64,000 nucleotides of DNA from an uncultured Selenomonas sp. (GTDB lineage: Bacteria > Bacillota > Negativicutes > Selenomonadales > Selenomonadaceae), in the NCBI GenBank assembly GCA_947167105.1, contig CAMVGU010000002.1:62001-126000 (forward strand), read 5' to 3'. Positions 53,341 to 62,864 of this stretch are shown here, piece after piece (within the stretch, counting starts at the first letter, position 1; each line of letters opens with the position of its first letter). The position numbers and the translations under genes are program-made. Under the pieces are notes generated by a model. The model was not told where the DNA came from. It did not search any database and worked only from the letters and a program-made list of their open reading frames with translations.

Positions 53341-55812
53341 TCAGTTGATCATGCAGGGCTTGATGCCCCAGATCTCGTTGGCATACTCGTCAATCGTGCG
53401 ATCGGACGAGAACCGGCCTGAATTGGCGATATTGACGGCAGAAGACTTCAGCCAGTTGAACTTATTGGCATAACGGCGCATGACTTCCTCATGGGCTTCC
53501 GTATAGGAATTGAAATCCTTCATAATGAAGAACTCGTCATTGCCATGAATCAGGTAATCGTACAGGGAATGGAAGTCTCCGTAGAAGCCGTTGGTCAGCT
53601 GGTTCATCACATTGCGCACATTCTCGTTGGTATTGTACTCATCCCAGGCGGAGTAGTTGCCGTTGGCATAATAGGCCAGGACTTCCTCTGCCCTGAGACC
53701 GAACAGCACGAAATGCTCATCGCCCCCCACAGCATCCCGGATTTCCACATTAGCACCGTCCATGGTGCCTAAAGTAATGGCGCCGTTCATCATGAACTTC
53801 ATATTGCCCGTGCCCGAAGCCTCCTTGGAAGCCGTGGAAATCTGCTCGCTGACCTCCGCCGCCGGATAGACAATCTCGCCGGTGGAAACGCAGAAGTTCT
53901 CGATGAACACCACTTTCAGCTTCTCATTGGTCTGGGGATCATTGTTCACCTTATTGGCCACCGCATTGATCAGGCGGATGGTCTCCTTGGCGATATAGTA
54001 GCCCGGTGCGGCCTTGCCGCCGAACAGGTAGGTGGTGGGCACCATATCGTATTTGAAATCCGTCTTCAGCTTGTGATACTGCCACATGATGTGCATGATA
54101 TTCATCAGCTGGCGCTTGTAGGAATGGATGCGCTTGACCTGGATATCGAAGAGGGTATTCGGGTCAACCTCTATGCCCTGATGCCGCTTGAGGAAGTCTG
54201 CCAGGCCCTGCTTGCGCATTACCTTGATGCGGCCCAGCTCCTGCAGGAAAGGCTTGTCATCCACATAGTCGTTCAGGATGTCAAGCTGCTCGGGATAGCG
54301 GTGCCAGCGACGGCTACCGATGGTATCATCAATCAGATCCGCCAGATCCGGATTGGCCCCCATCAGCCAGCGGCGGTGGGTGATGCCGTTGGTCTTGTTG
54401 TTGAACATCCTGGGATAGAGCTCGTAGAAATCACGCAGGGTAGCATTCTTCAGGATGGTGGAGTGGATTTCCGCCACGCCGTTGACGCTGTGGGAGCCCA
54501 CAATGGCCAGCCTTGCCATATGCACCACCCCATCCTGGATGATGGAAATGGCCCTGACCTTGCCCTCGTCCCCCGGATAGCGCTTGCGCACGAAGGTGAG
54601 GTGGCGGTGGTTGATTTCCTCGATCAGCATGTAGATGCGGGGCAGCAGATGCTTGAACATATCCACCGGCCAGGTCTCCAGGGCCTCCGGCAGGATGGTG
54701 TGGTTCGTATAGGCAACCGTGTTGCGCACTATGGCCCATGCCTCGTCCCACTCCATCCCCATCTCATCCAGGAACAGCCGCATGAGCTCGGCCACCACCA
54801 GGGCCGGGTGGGTATCGTTGATATGGATGGCAATGCGCTGGCCGAACTTGGCCATATTGCCCCCCGCCTTCTTGTAGTGGCGCACGATGCTCTGGACCCC
54901 CGCCGACACCATGAAGTATTCCTGGATCAGGCGGAGCTGGCGCCCCTCATAGGTGCTGTCATCCGGGTACAGGTAGTCGGTGATATGCTCCACGAAATTG
55001 CGGTACTCCGCCTTCTGGCGCATCTGCTCCTGGGTCAAGCGGCCGTAATCCGAGAAATCCCGGTTCACCTCCGCATTCCACAGGCGCAGGGTGTTCACTG
55101 TCTTATTGTGGTAGCCCACGATGGGCACATCATAGGGCACGGCCATGACCGTCATGGGATTCTCATGCACCAACTGCAGGCTGCCGTCCTCCATTTTCTT
55201 CATGTAGGCATTGCCGTAGAACTTGACATCCACGGCCTTATCTGCCTTGCGGTACTCCCAGGCAAAGCCGTTCTTCAGCCAGTTGTCTGGAATCTCCACC
55301 TGGTTGCCGTCGATGATCTTCTGCTCGAAGAGCCCGTACTGGTAGCGGATGCTGCAGCCGCAGCCCGGCAGCCGGTGGGCAGCCATGGAATCAATGAAGC
55401 AGGCAGCCAGACGGCCCAGGCCGCCGTTGCCCAGGCCCGCATCCGGCTCCTCCTCGAAAAGCTCCGAAAGCTCCAGCTTGAAGTCATCCTTCAGGACTTC
55501 CTGCACGGCTTCCTCAATGCCCAGGTTAATCAGGTTCGACTTCAAAAGGCGCCCCAGCAGGAACTCGATGGAGAAATAAAAGACCTGCTTCTCCTGACGC
55601 TCATCATAAGTCTTGGTGGTCTTGATCCAGTTATCGGAGATATACTGTTTGGCTACATTGGCAACAGTCTGGTAAATCTGATTTTTTGTAAGATCCTTCA
55701 GCTCATTGCCCCACATAATGTGCGCGGTCTGGTCTATCCTCAGCTTAAGTTCCTTCTTAAGCTTTTCATAGTCCTTGTCCTTGCCTTTCCTTTCCTTCTT
55801 TTCCTTAGCCAA
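53341..55812 (-). CDS. glgP: Glycogen phosphorylase GlgP
   Basis: An 823-residue GT35 phosphorylase. Active-site features are GLGNGGLGRLAACFIDSMA, AIHINDTHPALVVAELMR, and the PLP-lysine motif KEASGTGNMKFMMNGA. It releases glucose-1-phosphate from glycogen. The start is a TTG at 55812 with AAGGGAGAG eight bases upstream; the in-frame ATGs further up lie in the hairpin region and lack a site. Confidence 0.95.
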   Translation of the reverse strand: MAKEKKERKGKDKDYEKLKKELKLRIDQTAHIMWGNELKDLTKNQIYQTVANVAKQYISDNWIKTTKTYDERQEKQVFYFSIEFLLGRLLKSNLINLGIEEAVQEVLKDDFKLELSELFEEEPDAGLGNGGLGRLAACFIDSMAAHRLPGCGCSIRYQYGLFEQKIIDGNQVEIPDNWLKNGFAWEYRKADKAVDVKFYGNAYMKKMEDGSLQLVHENPMTVMAVPYDVPIVGYHNKTVNTLRLWNAEVNRDFSDYGRLTQEQMRQKAEYRNFVEHITDYLYPDDSTYEGRQLRLIQEYFMVSAGVQSIVRHYKKAGGNMAKFGQRIAIHINDTHPALVVAELMRLFLDEMGMEWDEAWAIVRNTVAYTNHTILPEALETWPVDMFKHLLPRIYMLIEEINHRHLTFVRKRYPGDEGKVRAISIIQDGVVHMARLAIVGSHSVNGVAEIHSTILKNATLRDFYELYPRMFNNKTNGITHRRWLMGANPDLADLIDDTIGSRRWHRYPEQLDILNDYVDDKPFLQELGRIKVMRKQGLADFLKRHQGIEVDPNTLFDIQVKRIHSYKRQLMNIMHIMWQYHKLKTDFKYDMVPTTYLFGGKAAPGYYIAKETIRLINAVANKVNNDPQTNEKLKVVFIENFCVSTGEIVYPAAEVSEQISTASKEASGTGNMKFMMNGAITLGTMDGANVEIRDAVGGDEHFVLFGLRAEEVLAYYANGNYSAWDEYNTNENVRNVMNQLTNGFYGDFHSLYDYLIHGNDEFFIMKDFNSYTEAHEEVMRRYANKFNWLKSSAVNIANSGRFSSDRTIDEYANEIWGIKPCMIN

Positions 55813-55873
55813 AAAAAACACTCTCCCTTCGGTGGCATAATCCATAGCAGGCGCACAGAGGCGCAAAAGAGAA

Positions 55874-55933
55874 AAGCCGCTGCCACAGGGCCAGAGCCCG
55901 CTAAAGCAGGCTCTGGCCTCTTTGGAGCGGCTT
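55874..55933 (-). terminator. Nested hairpin between glgD and glgP
   Basis: The outer arms AAGCCGCT / AGCGGCTT and perfect 10-bp inner arms GGCCAGAGCC / GGCTCTGGCC form a long hairpin followed by TTCTCTTTT on the minus strand. It lies in the 130-base gap inside the glg operon. It could act as an attenuator or processing/stability element controlling glgP-glgA relative to glgC-glgD. Confidence 0.65.
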
Positions 55934-55942
55934 GCCTAACCC

Positions 55943-57049
55943 TTAAATAACAGTGTTCTTCGTGACAATCAGGGGATAATTCTGGGCACCCTTCAGCCAC
56001 TTATCCTTCGTGATCACCACGTTCTTGTCGCAGATCACATTCTCCAGCAAAGAGCCGTCCTGGATATCGCTCTTCTGCATGATGATGGAATTCTTGATCT
56101 GCACGCCCTCGCCGATGGTGACGCCACGGAAGATGATGGAATTCTCCACCTCGCCCCGCACCACGCAGCCATTGGCGATCAGGGAATTCTTGACCTTGGC
56201 CGTCGCCTTGTACTGCACGGGGACGCCATCCAGCACCTTCGTATAAATCGGGTTCTGCCCCATAAAGAGCTCCTCCCAATTCTCCGGGATCAGAAGATCC
56301 ATGCTGGCCTGGTAATAGGCCGCCGTGGAATCCACATGGGCCACATAGCCGTCATGCTCCGCAGCGTAGATGGTGTACTCATTGGCACGGCGGATAATGC
56401 CGTCCATCAGGAGATCTTGGCCGCCATGCTCGTAGGTATAGCGGATCATCTCCGTAAAGATGCGCTTCTCCATCAGGTAGACATTCATGGATGTCTTGGA
56501 GCCGTCATAGACAGCCGGCTTCTCCGAGATATCCTCCACCAGCCCGTTCTCGGCAGTCTCGATGACCACATTGAGACCCGCGGACTCCTGGGTGGATGTG
56601 TGATACACCATGGTGATATCCGCATTGGTGTTCTGGTGGAAGCGCAGCAGCTGGCTGAAATCAACATTGTAAACGAAGCTGCCGCTGGAAATCAGGACAT
56701 ACTTCTGGGAACTGTGCTCGAAGAAATCAAGATTATGGTAGAAGTTCTTGAGGTCGCCCTTGCGGATCGTCGCCTCCTCCGTGGGAGCCGGCAGATAGAA
56801 CAGGCCGTCCTGGCGGCGGGCCAGATCCCAGTCCTTACCGGAACGCAGGTGATCCAGAACCGAGCGGGGCTTATCCGGCAACATCACGCCGACATGCTGG
56901 ATGCCGGAGTTCACCATGCTGGAAAGCGTAAAATCAATCAACCGATAACGTCCCGCGAAAGGCAGGGACTCTACCGCGCGGCGATCCGTGAGCTCACGGA
57001 TCAATTTATTATCTTCCTGAAGATTGATGATCCCCATTACTGTTTTCAA
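55943..57049 (-). CDS. glgD: Glucose-1-phosphate adenylyltransferase subunit GlgD
   Basis: A 368-residue GlgD. It keeps the nucleotidyltransferase fold and left-handed beta-helix tail. The N-terminal GGxGxRL loop of the active subunit is replaced by INLQEDNKLIRELTDRRAVE, as is normal for this regulatory/partner subunit. It forms hetero-oligomers with GlgC. The TTG start follows GGAGTGG. It directly follows glgC. Confidence 0.94.
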   Translation of the reverse strand: MKTVMGIINLQEDNKLIRELTDRRAVESLPFAGRYRLIDFTLSSMVNSGIQHVGVMLPDKPRSVLDHLRSGKDWDLARRQDGLFYLPAPTEEATIRKGDLKNFYHNLDFFEHSSQKYVLISSGSFVYNVDFSQLLRFHQNTNADITMVYHTSTQESAGLNVVIETAENGLVEDISEKPAVYDGSKTSMNVYLMEKRIFTEMIRYTYEHGGQDLLMDGIIRRANEYTIYAAEHDGYVAHVDSTAAYYQASMDLLIPENWEELFMGQNPIYTKVLDGVPVQYKATAKVKNSLIANGCVVRGEVENSIIFRGVTIGEGVQIKNSIIMQKSDIQDGSLLENVICDKNVVITKDKWLKGAQNYPLIVTKNTVI

Positions 57050-57115
57050 TTTTCATCCACTCCGATCACATGGTCTTCCGTGTGAAAAACGGCTCTCAGC
57101 TCTCTGCAGCCCGCC

Positions 57116-58270
57116 TCAGCCGGCCTGCTTGCCGCTGGCCTTGGCCTCGACGGTCTCACCCTCGGCAACCACCGTAATGGCTCCCGGTGCGCCCTCTACC
57201 TTGCCGCCGGCTGCTACCTCGGAGCCCTGGGCCATGATTGCATAATCGACCACCGCATTCTCACCGATGACCGTGGAGGGCATGATGACGGAATTAGAAA
57301 CCTTAGCACCCTTGCCGATGCGCACGCCGGAGAAGATAACGGAGTTCTCCACCTCGCCGAGGATCATGGAGCCTTCGCTAATCATCGACTTCGTAACCTT
57401 GGCATCCGGGCCCACATAGTGGGGGGGCATCGGGGGATTGGAGGAACGGATGCGCCAGTCGCCGCCCAGCTCGAAGGGAGGCTCATCCTGCAGCAGATCC
57501 ATATTGGCCTGCCAGAGGCTCTCCACCGTCCCCACATCCTTCCAGTAGCCGTCGAAGGCATAGGAGAAGAGACGGGCCTTGTCTGCCAGCATCTTCGGGA
57601 TGATATCCTTGCCGAAGTCATGGCTGCTGGTCTCGCTCTTGGCATCATCTTCCAGGTACTTCACCAGGAACTTGGCGCTGAAGATGTAGATGCCCATGGA
57701 AGCCAGGTTGCTCCTGGGCTTGGCGGGCTTTTCCTCGAACTCCTCGATACGGCCGTTCTTGTCGGTATTCATGATGCCGAAGCGGGGGGCTTCCTCCCAG
57801 GGAACCTCGAACACGCCGATGGTCGCATCCGCCTTGTTCATCTTGTGGGACTCCAGCATCCAGGAATAATCCATCTGATAGATATGGTCGCCGGAAAGGA
57901 TCAGCACATACTCCGGATCTGCAGACTTGATGAAGTTGATATTCTGGTAGATGGCATCCGCCGTGCCCCGGTACCAGTCCGCGCCCTTCTCACGGGCATA
58001 GGGCGGCAGGATGAAGACACCGCCGTCACGCATATCCAGATCCCAGGCCGAGCCGGTAGCCAGATAGTTATGCAGCTCCAGCGGACGGTACTGAGTGAGC
58101 ACGCCCACCTTGCTGATGCCGGAATTGGCGCAGTTGCTCAGCGGGAAGTCGATAATACGGTACTTGCCGCCGAAGGGCACTGCCGGCTTGGCGATTTTCT
58201 TCGTCAAGGCTCCCAGGCGGCTGCCCTGTCCGCCTGCCAGAATCATTGCTAAGCATTCTGTCTTTCTCAT
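57116..58270 (-). CDS. glgC: Glucose-1-phosphate adenylyltransferase GlgC
   Basis: A 384-residue catalytic subunit. The nucleotide loop is [20 protein letters not shown], then [19 protein letters not shown], and [11 protein letters not shown] carries the metal-binding Asp. A C-terminal beta-helix follows. It makes ADP-glucose, the first committed step of glycogen synthesis. The ATG at 58270 follows GGGGGGA; the long in-frame extension upstream (to 58603) translates an intergenic repeat and is rejected. Confidence 0.95.
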   Translation of the reverse strand: MRKTECLAMILAGGQGSRLGALTKKIAKPAVPFGGKYRIIDFPLSNCANSGISKVGVLTQYRPLELHNYLATGSAWDLDMRDGGVFILPPYAREKGADWYRGTADAIYQNINFIKSADPEYVLILSGDHIYQMDYSWMLESHKMNKADATIGVFEVPWEEAPRFGIMNTDKNGRIEEFEEKPAKPRSNLASMGIYIFSAKFLVKYLEDDAKSETSSHDFGKDIIPKMLADKARLFSYAFDGYWKDVGTVESLWQANMDLLQDEPPFELGGDWRIRSSNPPMPPHYVGPDAKVTKSMISEGSMILGEVENSVIFSGVRIGKGAKVSNSVIMPSTVIGENAVVDYAIMAQGSEVAAGGKVEGAPGAITVVAEGETVEAKASGKQAG

Positions 58271-58401
58271 AAAAAATCCCCCCTGGATATTTTGATGGAG
58301 CGTTTCCCTATTAACACCCCACCGTCTTACCTTATAACTCGGCAGAAGCTGTCCCTCACTTCCGTAAGTGGGGGCGTACATCCAAACATCCCCTGCCTCG
58401 T

Positions 58402-58455
58402 TGAAACGCCGAATGGCATGATCTCGCCCTGCGAAATCACAAGCAGCGGCGTTAT
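58402..58455. repeat. 54-bp palindromic intergenic repeat, copy 3
   Basis: Read on the minus strand this matches 31080-31133 over the same 54-base length: ATAACGCC...GATTTCGCAGGGCGAGATCA...GGCGTTTCA. Both stems are kept although the sequence between them has diverged. It lies about 130 bases upstream of glgC. Confidence 0.7.
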
Positions 58456-58763
58456 AATAACAGATTTTCTCTGTCAGTATACATCGGCTTGCATTTTTTC
58501 TGTGTCTGAAGCTGCTTACCCTGTCATACTGTAAGGCTATCCCCAGAATGCTCGCAGCAGCCGTACCTTTCCCATCCCCGGGGCACCGGACCGGCCTGCC
58601 CATGGCAATTCTTCAATCCTTGCTATAGATATTTCGCTAAAGACGCGGATATTCCTTCTCACAGAAATAACTTTTTCTAAAAAATGCAAAAAAATCCATC
58701 GGCACAACACCTGTCACGGAATTATACTCGTAAAAAAATAATATTCCTCATGACAGCGAACCT

Positions 58764-58812
58764 CATCCACCGCTTACGCGATCCCCCTTCCCCAGAGGGG
58801 AAGGCTTTTTGT
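58764..58812 (+). repeat. Terminator-like repeat, copy A
   Basis: ACCTCATCC is followed by a small dyad and then CCTTCCCC-AGAG-GGGGAAGG with CTTTTT. It resembles 61783-61838 in order and sequence. There is no plus-strand gene just upstream, so this is probably a dispersed repeat that carries a terminator. Confidence 0.55.
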
Positions 58813-58824
58813 CAGTGAATACAA

Positions 58825-59157
58825 CTAAAAAAAGACACCCCAGATCAGGGCACCAATGGCCAGGGCCAGACTGAACCCCTGCATCACATTGCCCAGGGTC
58901 TTCCCCCTTTTGGGCAGCAGGGCCTCTGCCAGAGGACGCAGCTCATAGATGATGAAAGCGAGGCCGAAAAAAAACATCGGCATATCGCCGTTATAGAGCC
59001 CCCAGCACAGCATCCCCGCAAAAAGCACCAGACCCGCCTTCTCGCCGTGGGTAAAGCCTGTCTTCGGCTTTTCTTCGAGGGCAAGCTCCGCCCGGGATTG
59101 GGGCAGCCCCAGCTCATCCTGCTCCCGGCTGCTCTTGGGGAACCACCTGTACCTCAT
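58825..59157 (-). CDS. Small membrane protein
   Basis: A 110-residue protein: a charged N-terminus (FPKSSREQDELGLPQSRAEL), then two to three hydrophobic helices (AGLVLFAGMLCWGLY, MPMFFFGLAFIIYEL, GFSLALAIGALIWGVFF). GGGAGGGAGG precedes the ATG. No family recognised. It lies downstream of the region ending at the glgC leader and has its own orientation context (minus). Confidence 0.65.
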   Translation of the reverse strand: MRYRWFPKSSREQDELGLPQSRAELALEEKPKTGFTHGEKAGLVLFAGMLCWGLYNGDMPMFFFGLAFIIYELRPLAEALLPKRGKTLGNVMQGFSLALAIGALIWGVFF

Positions 59158-59271
59158 GTCTGCCTCCCTCCCTGTGCAGTTTTTTCTGAAAAACCTTGCA
59201 CTTTACAGTTCCCTACCTCATAACACTATATTATAGAGCCTTTTAACACAAAAATCCAGTAGCAACGCAAG

Positions 59272-59296
59272 AAAAAAGCGCAGGCTTCCCCGCGCT
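59272..59296 (-). terminator. Terminator after the ABC transporter gene
   Basis: The minus strand reads AGCGCGGG-GAAG-CCTGCGCT followed by TTTTT. The 8-bp stem lies ten bases after the transporter stop codon. Confidence 0.75.
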
Positions 59297-59306
59297 GTGT
59301 TTCCTC

Positions 59307-61022
59307 TTATCCCTCAATGGGGCGCAATTCCCAGGAACCGTCCCCTGCCAGGTGCAGCTCCTCCTCATGCTGGGCAAAAAGTGTGGAGCGATGGCCCACA
59401 CTGACCAGGCTTAACCCCGGCAGCTCCCGGCCTAGCAGCTTATAGAGTTCCTGCTCCCGCTCCTCGTCCAGGGCCGAAGTCGCTTCATCCAAGAACACCC
59501 AGTCCGGCCGCACCAGCAGCACGCGGGCAAAGGCCAGGCGCTGCTGCTCACCCAGGGACAGGATGCGGCTCCAGTCATCTACCTCATCCAGCCGCCCCGC
59601 GAAGCTCCCCAGCCCCACCTTCTGCAGGGCCTCTGCCATCCTGTCCTCACTACCCGAGGCGGACAGGGGATAGAGCAGGGCACGCCTCAGGCTGCCCAGG
59701 GGCAGATAGGGCTTCTGGGGCAGGAACATCACCCGCTTCCCTGCCGGCAGGGTGAGACTCCCCTTGCCGTAGGGCCAGATACCCGCCAGGAGCCTGAGCA
59801 GGGTGCTCTTGCCGCAGCCCGAACGCCCCGTGACCAGCACCCGGCTGCCTGCAGGCAATTCCAAGGTGGCATCCTGCAGCAGTGTCCTGCCGTCAGGCAG
59901 CTCCACCGAAAGCTCCGTCAGCACAAGGGCCTGAGCCTCCCCCGTCCCCCGCTGCACGGGGCTTTCCACGGCAGAAGCCTGCTCCATATGCGCCGTAAAG
60001 GTGCCGAGACGGCGGATAACCGCCGCCAGCTGGGCGATGCTGGCATAGGAATCCACAAAGTAGGAAAGGGCATCCTGCACCCGTCCGAAGGCGGAAATGG
60101 TCTGCATCAGCCCACCCAGGGCCATGGTGCCCGCAAAATACTGGGGAGCCGCCAGCACCAGGGGCACGATGACGGCCAGTTGCCCGTAGCCGTTGATGTA
60201 GAAATTCAAGAGCTTCGTCTGGCGCATCAGCTCCCAGTAATTCTTGATAACCAGGGCGAAGCGCTCCTTAAAGCCCGCCGTCTCCGGCCTCTCTCCTCGG
60301 TAGAAGGCAATGCTCTCGCTGTTCTCCCGCACCCGCATCATGCTGAAACGGAAATCAGCCTCATAGCGCTGCTGCTCGAAATCCAGCCCGATCAGGCGGC
60401 GTCCCACCAGATGGGCCGCCCCCGTGCCCAGGGCCGAATAGAGCAGGGAGAACCAGAACATATAGCCGTAGATCACAAACTCATGGCTGCCAAGAGGCAC
60501 GGTAAAGGCCCCCGAAAGATTCCACAGCACCGCCGCGAAAGCCGCCAGGGTCGTCAGCTGCTTCAAAAAACCTATCAGAAGCTGCAAGGTCAGGCTCACG
60601 AACTGATTGATATCCTCCGAGATGCGCTGATCCGGGTTATCCGTATCGCTGCCCAGCACCTGCAGGCGGTAATAGGTCTGCTCCTTCATCCAGCGGGCAA
60701 GATAATGCTCCGTCATCCAGGTGCGCCACTTGATCTCCAGCATCTGTCTGAGATAAATGGCATAGACCGCAATGATTATATAGAGAAAAGCCAGCCCCGT
60801 AAACCTGCCGATCAGGGGCCAGAACGACTCTGCCTCATAAGCCTGCAGCGCATTGTAGAAATCATTGTACCATTCATTGACCAGCACCAGAAGGTACACT
60901 GCGGCAAAATTCAGGCCGATCACCACCGCTAAGAGCCCCAGGGCCCGCCATTTCTGCTCCGAATGCCAATAGCCCCGGCAAATATGCCAGAAGGACTTGA
61001 AATAACTGAATTTCTCGTGCAA
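59307..61022 (-). CDS. YddA/SbmA-type ABC transporter (fused permease-ATPase)
   Basis: A half-transporter of about 570 residues of the ABCD/YddA type. The ABC_membrane_2 region (about 20-330) includes WYNDFYNALQAYE and DNPDQRISEDINQFVSLTL. The ATPase has Walker A VTGRSGCGKSTLLRLLAG, signature LSLGEQQRLAFARVLL, and Walker B PDWVFLDEATSALDE. The substrate is unknown; E. coli relatives are YddA and, more distantly, the peptide importer SbmA. The start is uncertain: a TTG at 61022 is ten bases after AAAGGA, another TTG is at 61043, and no ATG is near. It diverges from the gene at 61098. Confidence 0.85.
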   Translation of the reverse strand: MHEKFSYFKSFWHICRGYWHSEQKWRALGLLAVVIGLNFAAVYLLVLVNEWYNDFYNALQAYEAESFWPLIGRFTGLAFLYIIIAVYAIYLRQMLEIKWRTWMTEHYLARWMKEQTYYRLQVLGSDTDNPDQRISEDINQFVSLTLQLLIGFLKQLTTLAAFAAVLWNLSGAFTVPLGSHEFVIYGYMFWFSLLYSALGTGAAHLVGRRLIGLDFEQQRYEADFRFSMMRVRENSESIAFYRGERPETAGFKERFALVIKNYWELMRQTKLLNFYINGYGQLAVIVPLVLAAPQYFAGTMALGGLMQTISAFGRVQDALSYFVDSYASIAQLAAVIRRLGTFTAHMEQASAVESPVQRGTGEAQALVLTELSVELPDGRTLLQDATLELPAGSRVLVTGRSGCGKSTLLRLLAGIWPYGKGSLTLPAGKRVMFLPQKPYLPLGSLRRALLYPLSASGSEDRMAEALQKVGLGSFAGRLDEVDDWSRILSLGEQQRLAFARVLLVRPDWVFLDEATSALDEEREQELYKLLGRELPGLSLVSVGHRSTLFAQHEEELHLAGDGSWELRPIEG

Positions 61023-61097
61023 AGATGCCACATCCTTTACCAAAGCAAATGCTTATGCTAAAATGACTTTGTTTATTACAGCAGGGAGGAAATATAA

Positions 61098-61772
61098 ATG
61101 CTCATATACATACTGGCAGCCTGCGCCGTCATCCTGCTCATTGCATTATATCGCCTGACAGGGCACAGCCGCAAGGCTTTTTACGGACTTTGCGCCGGCC
61201 TGGCGCTGGCAGGCTCCATCGCCTACTGGGCCTGGCCCCAGGGAGAGCAGGCGGCTGAGCCCCTGACCCTGGCCCAGCAAAACGAGCTGGCCCGGCAGCA
61301 GCAGGTCTTTGCCCTCTGGTACAAGGACTACCAGAAAGACCTGACGGAGCTGGATCACAACTGGCAGTGGTACCACCATATCCTGGAGAGCTTCAAGGAA
61401 GGCAATATCTCCCTCCAAACCGTGCACATACGCCTCACCCAGTTGGAGCAAGACAGCGCCCAGCTCACGGCCCGCATCCAGGCCCATGCCGCTCCCCTGG
61501 AGTTAAGCGAATACTGCTACGACCTGGCCAGTACCGTCATCACCAAGACCTCAGCCTATGCAGCGGCACAGCACAAGGCCATCGCCCTGACCCGCGCCGC
61601 CGCCGACCCCGCCCGCATGCCGGCAGAAGACCCGGCCGAGCAGAGCCGCCTGCTGCAGGACGTAATGCTCAGAGAGTCCCCGGTGGCCCTTTTCACCGCC
61701 GAGGAAATCACTGCCATACGCGAACAGCTGGCGCTGCCCAGGGAAAAACGGGAAGCCTCCCCCCAGGAATAA
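61098..61772 (+). CDS. Membrane-anchored helical protein
   Basis: A 224-residue protein with two N-terminal hydrophobic helices (MLIYILAACAVILLIALYRL and AFYGLCAGLALAGSIAYWAW) and a mostly helical, Gln/Ala-rich soluble part (about 55-224). No family recognised. GGGAGG precedes the ATG. It diverges from the ABC transporter and is followed by a terminator, so it is a single-gene unit. Confidence 0.65.
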   Translation: MLIYILAACAVILLIALYRLTGHSRKAFYGLCAGLALAGSIAYWAWPQGEQAAEPLTLAQQNELARQQQVFALWYKDYQKDLTELDHNWQWYHHILESFKEGNISLQTVHIRLTQLEQDSAQLTARIQAHAAPLELSEYCYDLASTVITKTSAYAAAQHKAIALTRAAADPARMPAEDPAEQSRLLQDVMLRESPVALFTAEEITAIREQLALPREKREASPQE

Positions 61773-61782
61773 ACCTCCACCT

Positions 61783-61838
61783 CATCCGTCAGCCTGTGGG
61801 CTGACACCTTCCCCTCAAGTTCAGGGGGAAGGCTTTTT
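61783..61838 (+). terminator. Terminator / dispersed repeat, copy B
   Basis: ACCTCATCCGTCAGCC-TGT-GGGCTGAC forms one dyad, and CCTTCCCC, loop, GGGGAAGG with GCTTTTTT forms a second ending in a U-tract. It lies ten bases after the preceding stop codon and shares its build with 58764-58812. Confidence 0.75.
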
Positions 61839-61873
61839 TATTTTATTTTTGTGAACATGCTGCGCTAATCCGG

Positions 61874-61886
61874 TAGGAATTTCCTA
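61874..61886. promoter_or_regulatory. Candidate RpiR/MurR-type operator
   Basis: TAGGAA-T-TTCCTA is a perfect inverted repeat about 50 bases upstream of the murQ start, and a TAGAAT -10-like hexamer follows at 61895-61900. RpiR-family regulators of MurNAc genes bind GGAA/TTCC palindromes, so this may be the murQ operator. The regulator gene itself is not in the window. Confidence 0.45.
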
Positions 61887-61936
61887 TATATAGGTAGAAT
61901 AAATTATATCAAGCAAACTATAAGGAGCGTTTTCTG

Positions 61937-62842
61937 ATGGTAAACCTTGATAATCTGACCACGGAGCGCCGCAACCCGGCCTCCGCCCATATCGACGAGC
62001 TCCCCACCCTGGACATGCTGGCCCTGATGAATGAGGAAGACCAGACCGTGCCCCAGGCCGTCAGGAAAATCCTGCCGGATATCGCCCTGGCTGTGGATGC
62101 CATCACGGACTGCCTCCAAAGAGGCGGCCGCCTCTTTTACCTGGGAGCCGGCACCTCAGGCCGCCTGGGCATCCTGGATGCCGTGGAATGCCCCCCCACC
62201 TACGGCACGGAGCCGGAACTGGTGCAGGGCCTGATTGCAGGGGGCACGGCCGCCATCTTCAAAGCCCAGGAAGGGGCGGAAGATTGCCCTGAGCTTGCCG
62301 CAAGGGACCTGAAAGAGGCAGGCTTCACCAGCGGGGACATACTGGTGGGCATTGCAGCCTCCGGCCGCACCCCCTATGTCCTGGGAGGGCTGGACTACGC
62401 CCGCAGTCTGGGAGCGAAAACCATCGCCCTGGCCTGCACGGAAAAGGCGGAAATCGCCGCTCATGCCCATATCCCCCTCTGCCCCGTCACCGGCCCGGAG
62501 ATTATCACCGGCTCCACCCGCCTGAAGGCAGGCACTGCCCAAAAACTAGTGCTGAACATGCTTTCCACCTGCACCATGATAAGGCTGGGCAAGGTCTACG
62601 GCAATCTGATGGTAGATGTCAAGGCCACCAACGCCAAGCTCTCCGCAAGGGCCCTCCGCATCGTCATGGAGGCCGCAGGCTGTAGCCGCGAGGAAGCAGC
62701 CGCCGCTTTAGAAGCCGCCGGGGGACATGCCAAGGACGCCATCCTCATGGCCGTAACCGGCTGCACCCCCGCAGAAGCCAGAGAGCGACTGCATCTGGCA
62801 CAGGGGCATCTGGCACAGGCATTAAGAAACTCAAATAACTGA
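61937..62842 (+). CDS. murQ: N-acetylmuramic acid 6-phosphate etherase MurQ
   Basis: A 301-residue SIS-domain etherase. The motif [20 protein letters not shown] contains the catalytic Glu84, with the second catalytic Glu at 115 (EGAED), matching E. coli Glu83/Glu114. The late [15 protein letters not shown] block is also present. It cleaves the lactyl ether of MurNAc-6-P to give GlcNAc-6-P and D-lactate in cell-wall recycling. AAGGAG precedes the ATG. A PTS EIIC gene follows after 22 bases. Confidence 0.96.
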   Translation: MVNLDNLTTERRNPASAHIDELPTLDMLALMNEEDQTVPQAVRKILPDIALAVDAITDCLQRGGRLFYLGAGTSGRLGILDAVECPPTYGTEPELVQGLIAGGTAAIFKAQEGAEDCPELAARDLKEAGFTSGDILVGIAASGRTPYVLGGLDYARSLGAKTIALACTEKAEIAAHAHIPLCPVTGPEIITGSTRLKAGTAQKLVLNMLSTCTMIRLGKVYGNLMVDVKATNAKLSARALRIVMEAAGCSREEAAAALEAAGGHAKDAILMAVTGCTPAEARERLHLAQGHLAQALRNSNN

Positions 62843-62864
62843 CATCCAAGGAAAGGAGCCAGCA

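Larger units (their letters stand above)
58271..58824. other. Gene-free region upstream of glgC
   Basis: This 554-base gap has no credible gene. It holds a 9-bp hairpin (CCCTCACTT-CCGT-AAGTGGGGG, about 58353-58374), the palindromic repeat at 58402-58455, and a terminator-like repeat at 58764-58812. The glgC promoter must lie here, and TATACT-like hexamers are present. No complete promoter can be chosen with confidence. Confidence 0.6.

Noticed and set aside
58271..58603. 111-codon N-terminal extension of glgC
   Set aside because: It translates the palindromic repeat and leader; GlgC homologues begin at the ATG at 58270, which has a strong ribosome site.
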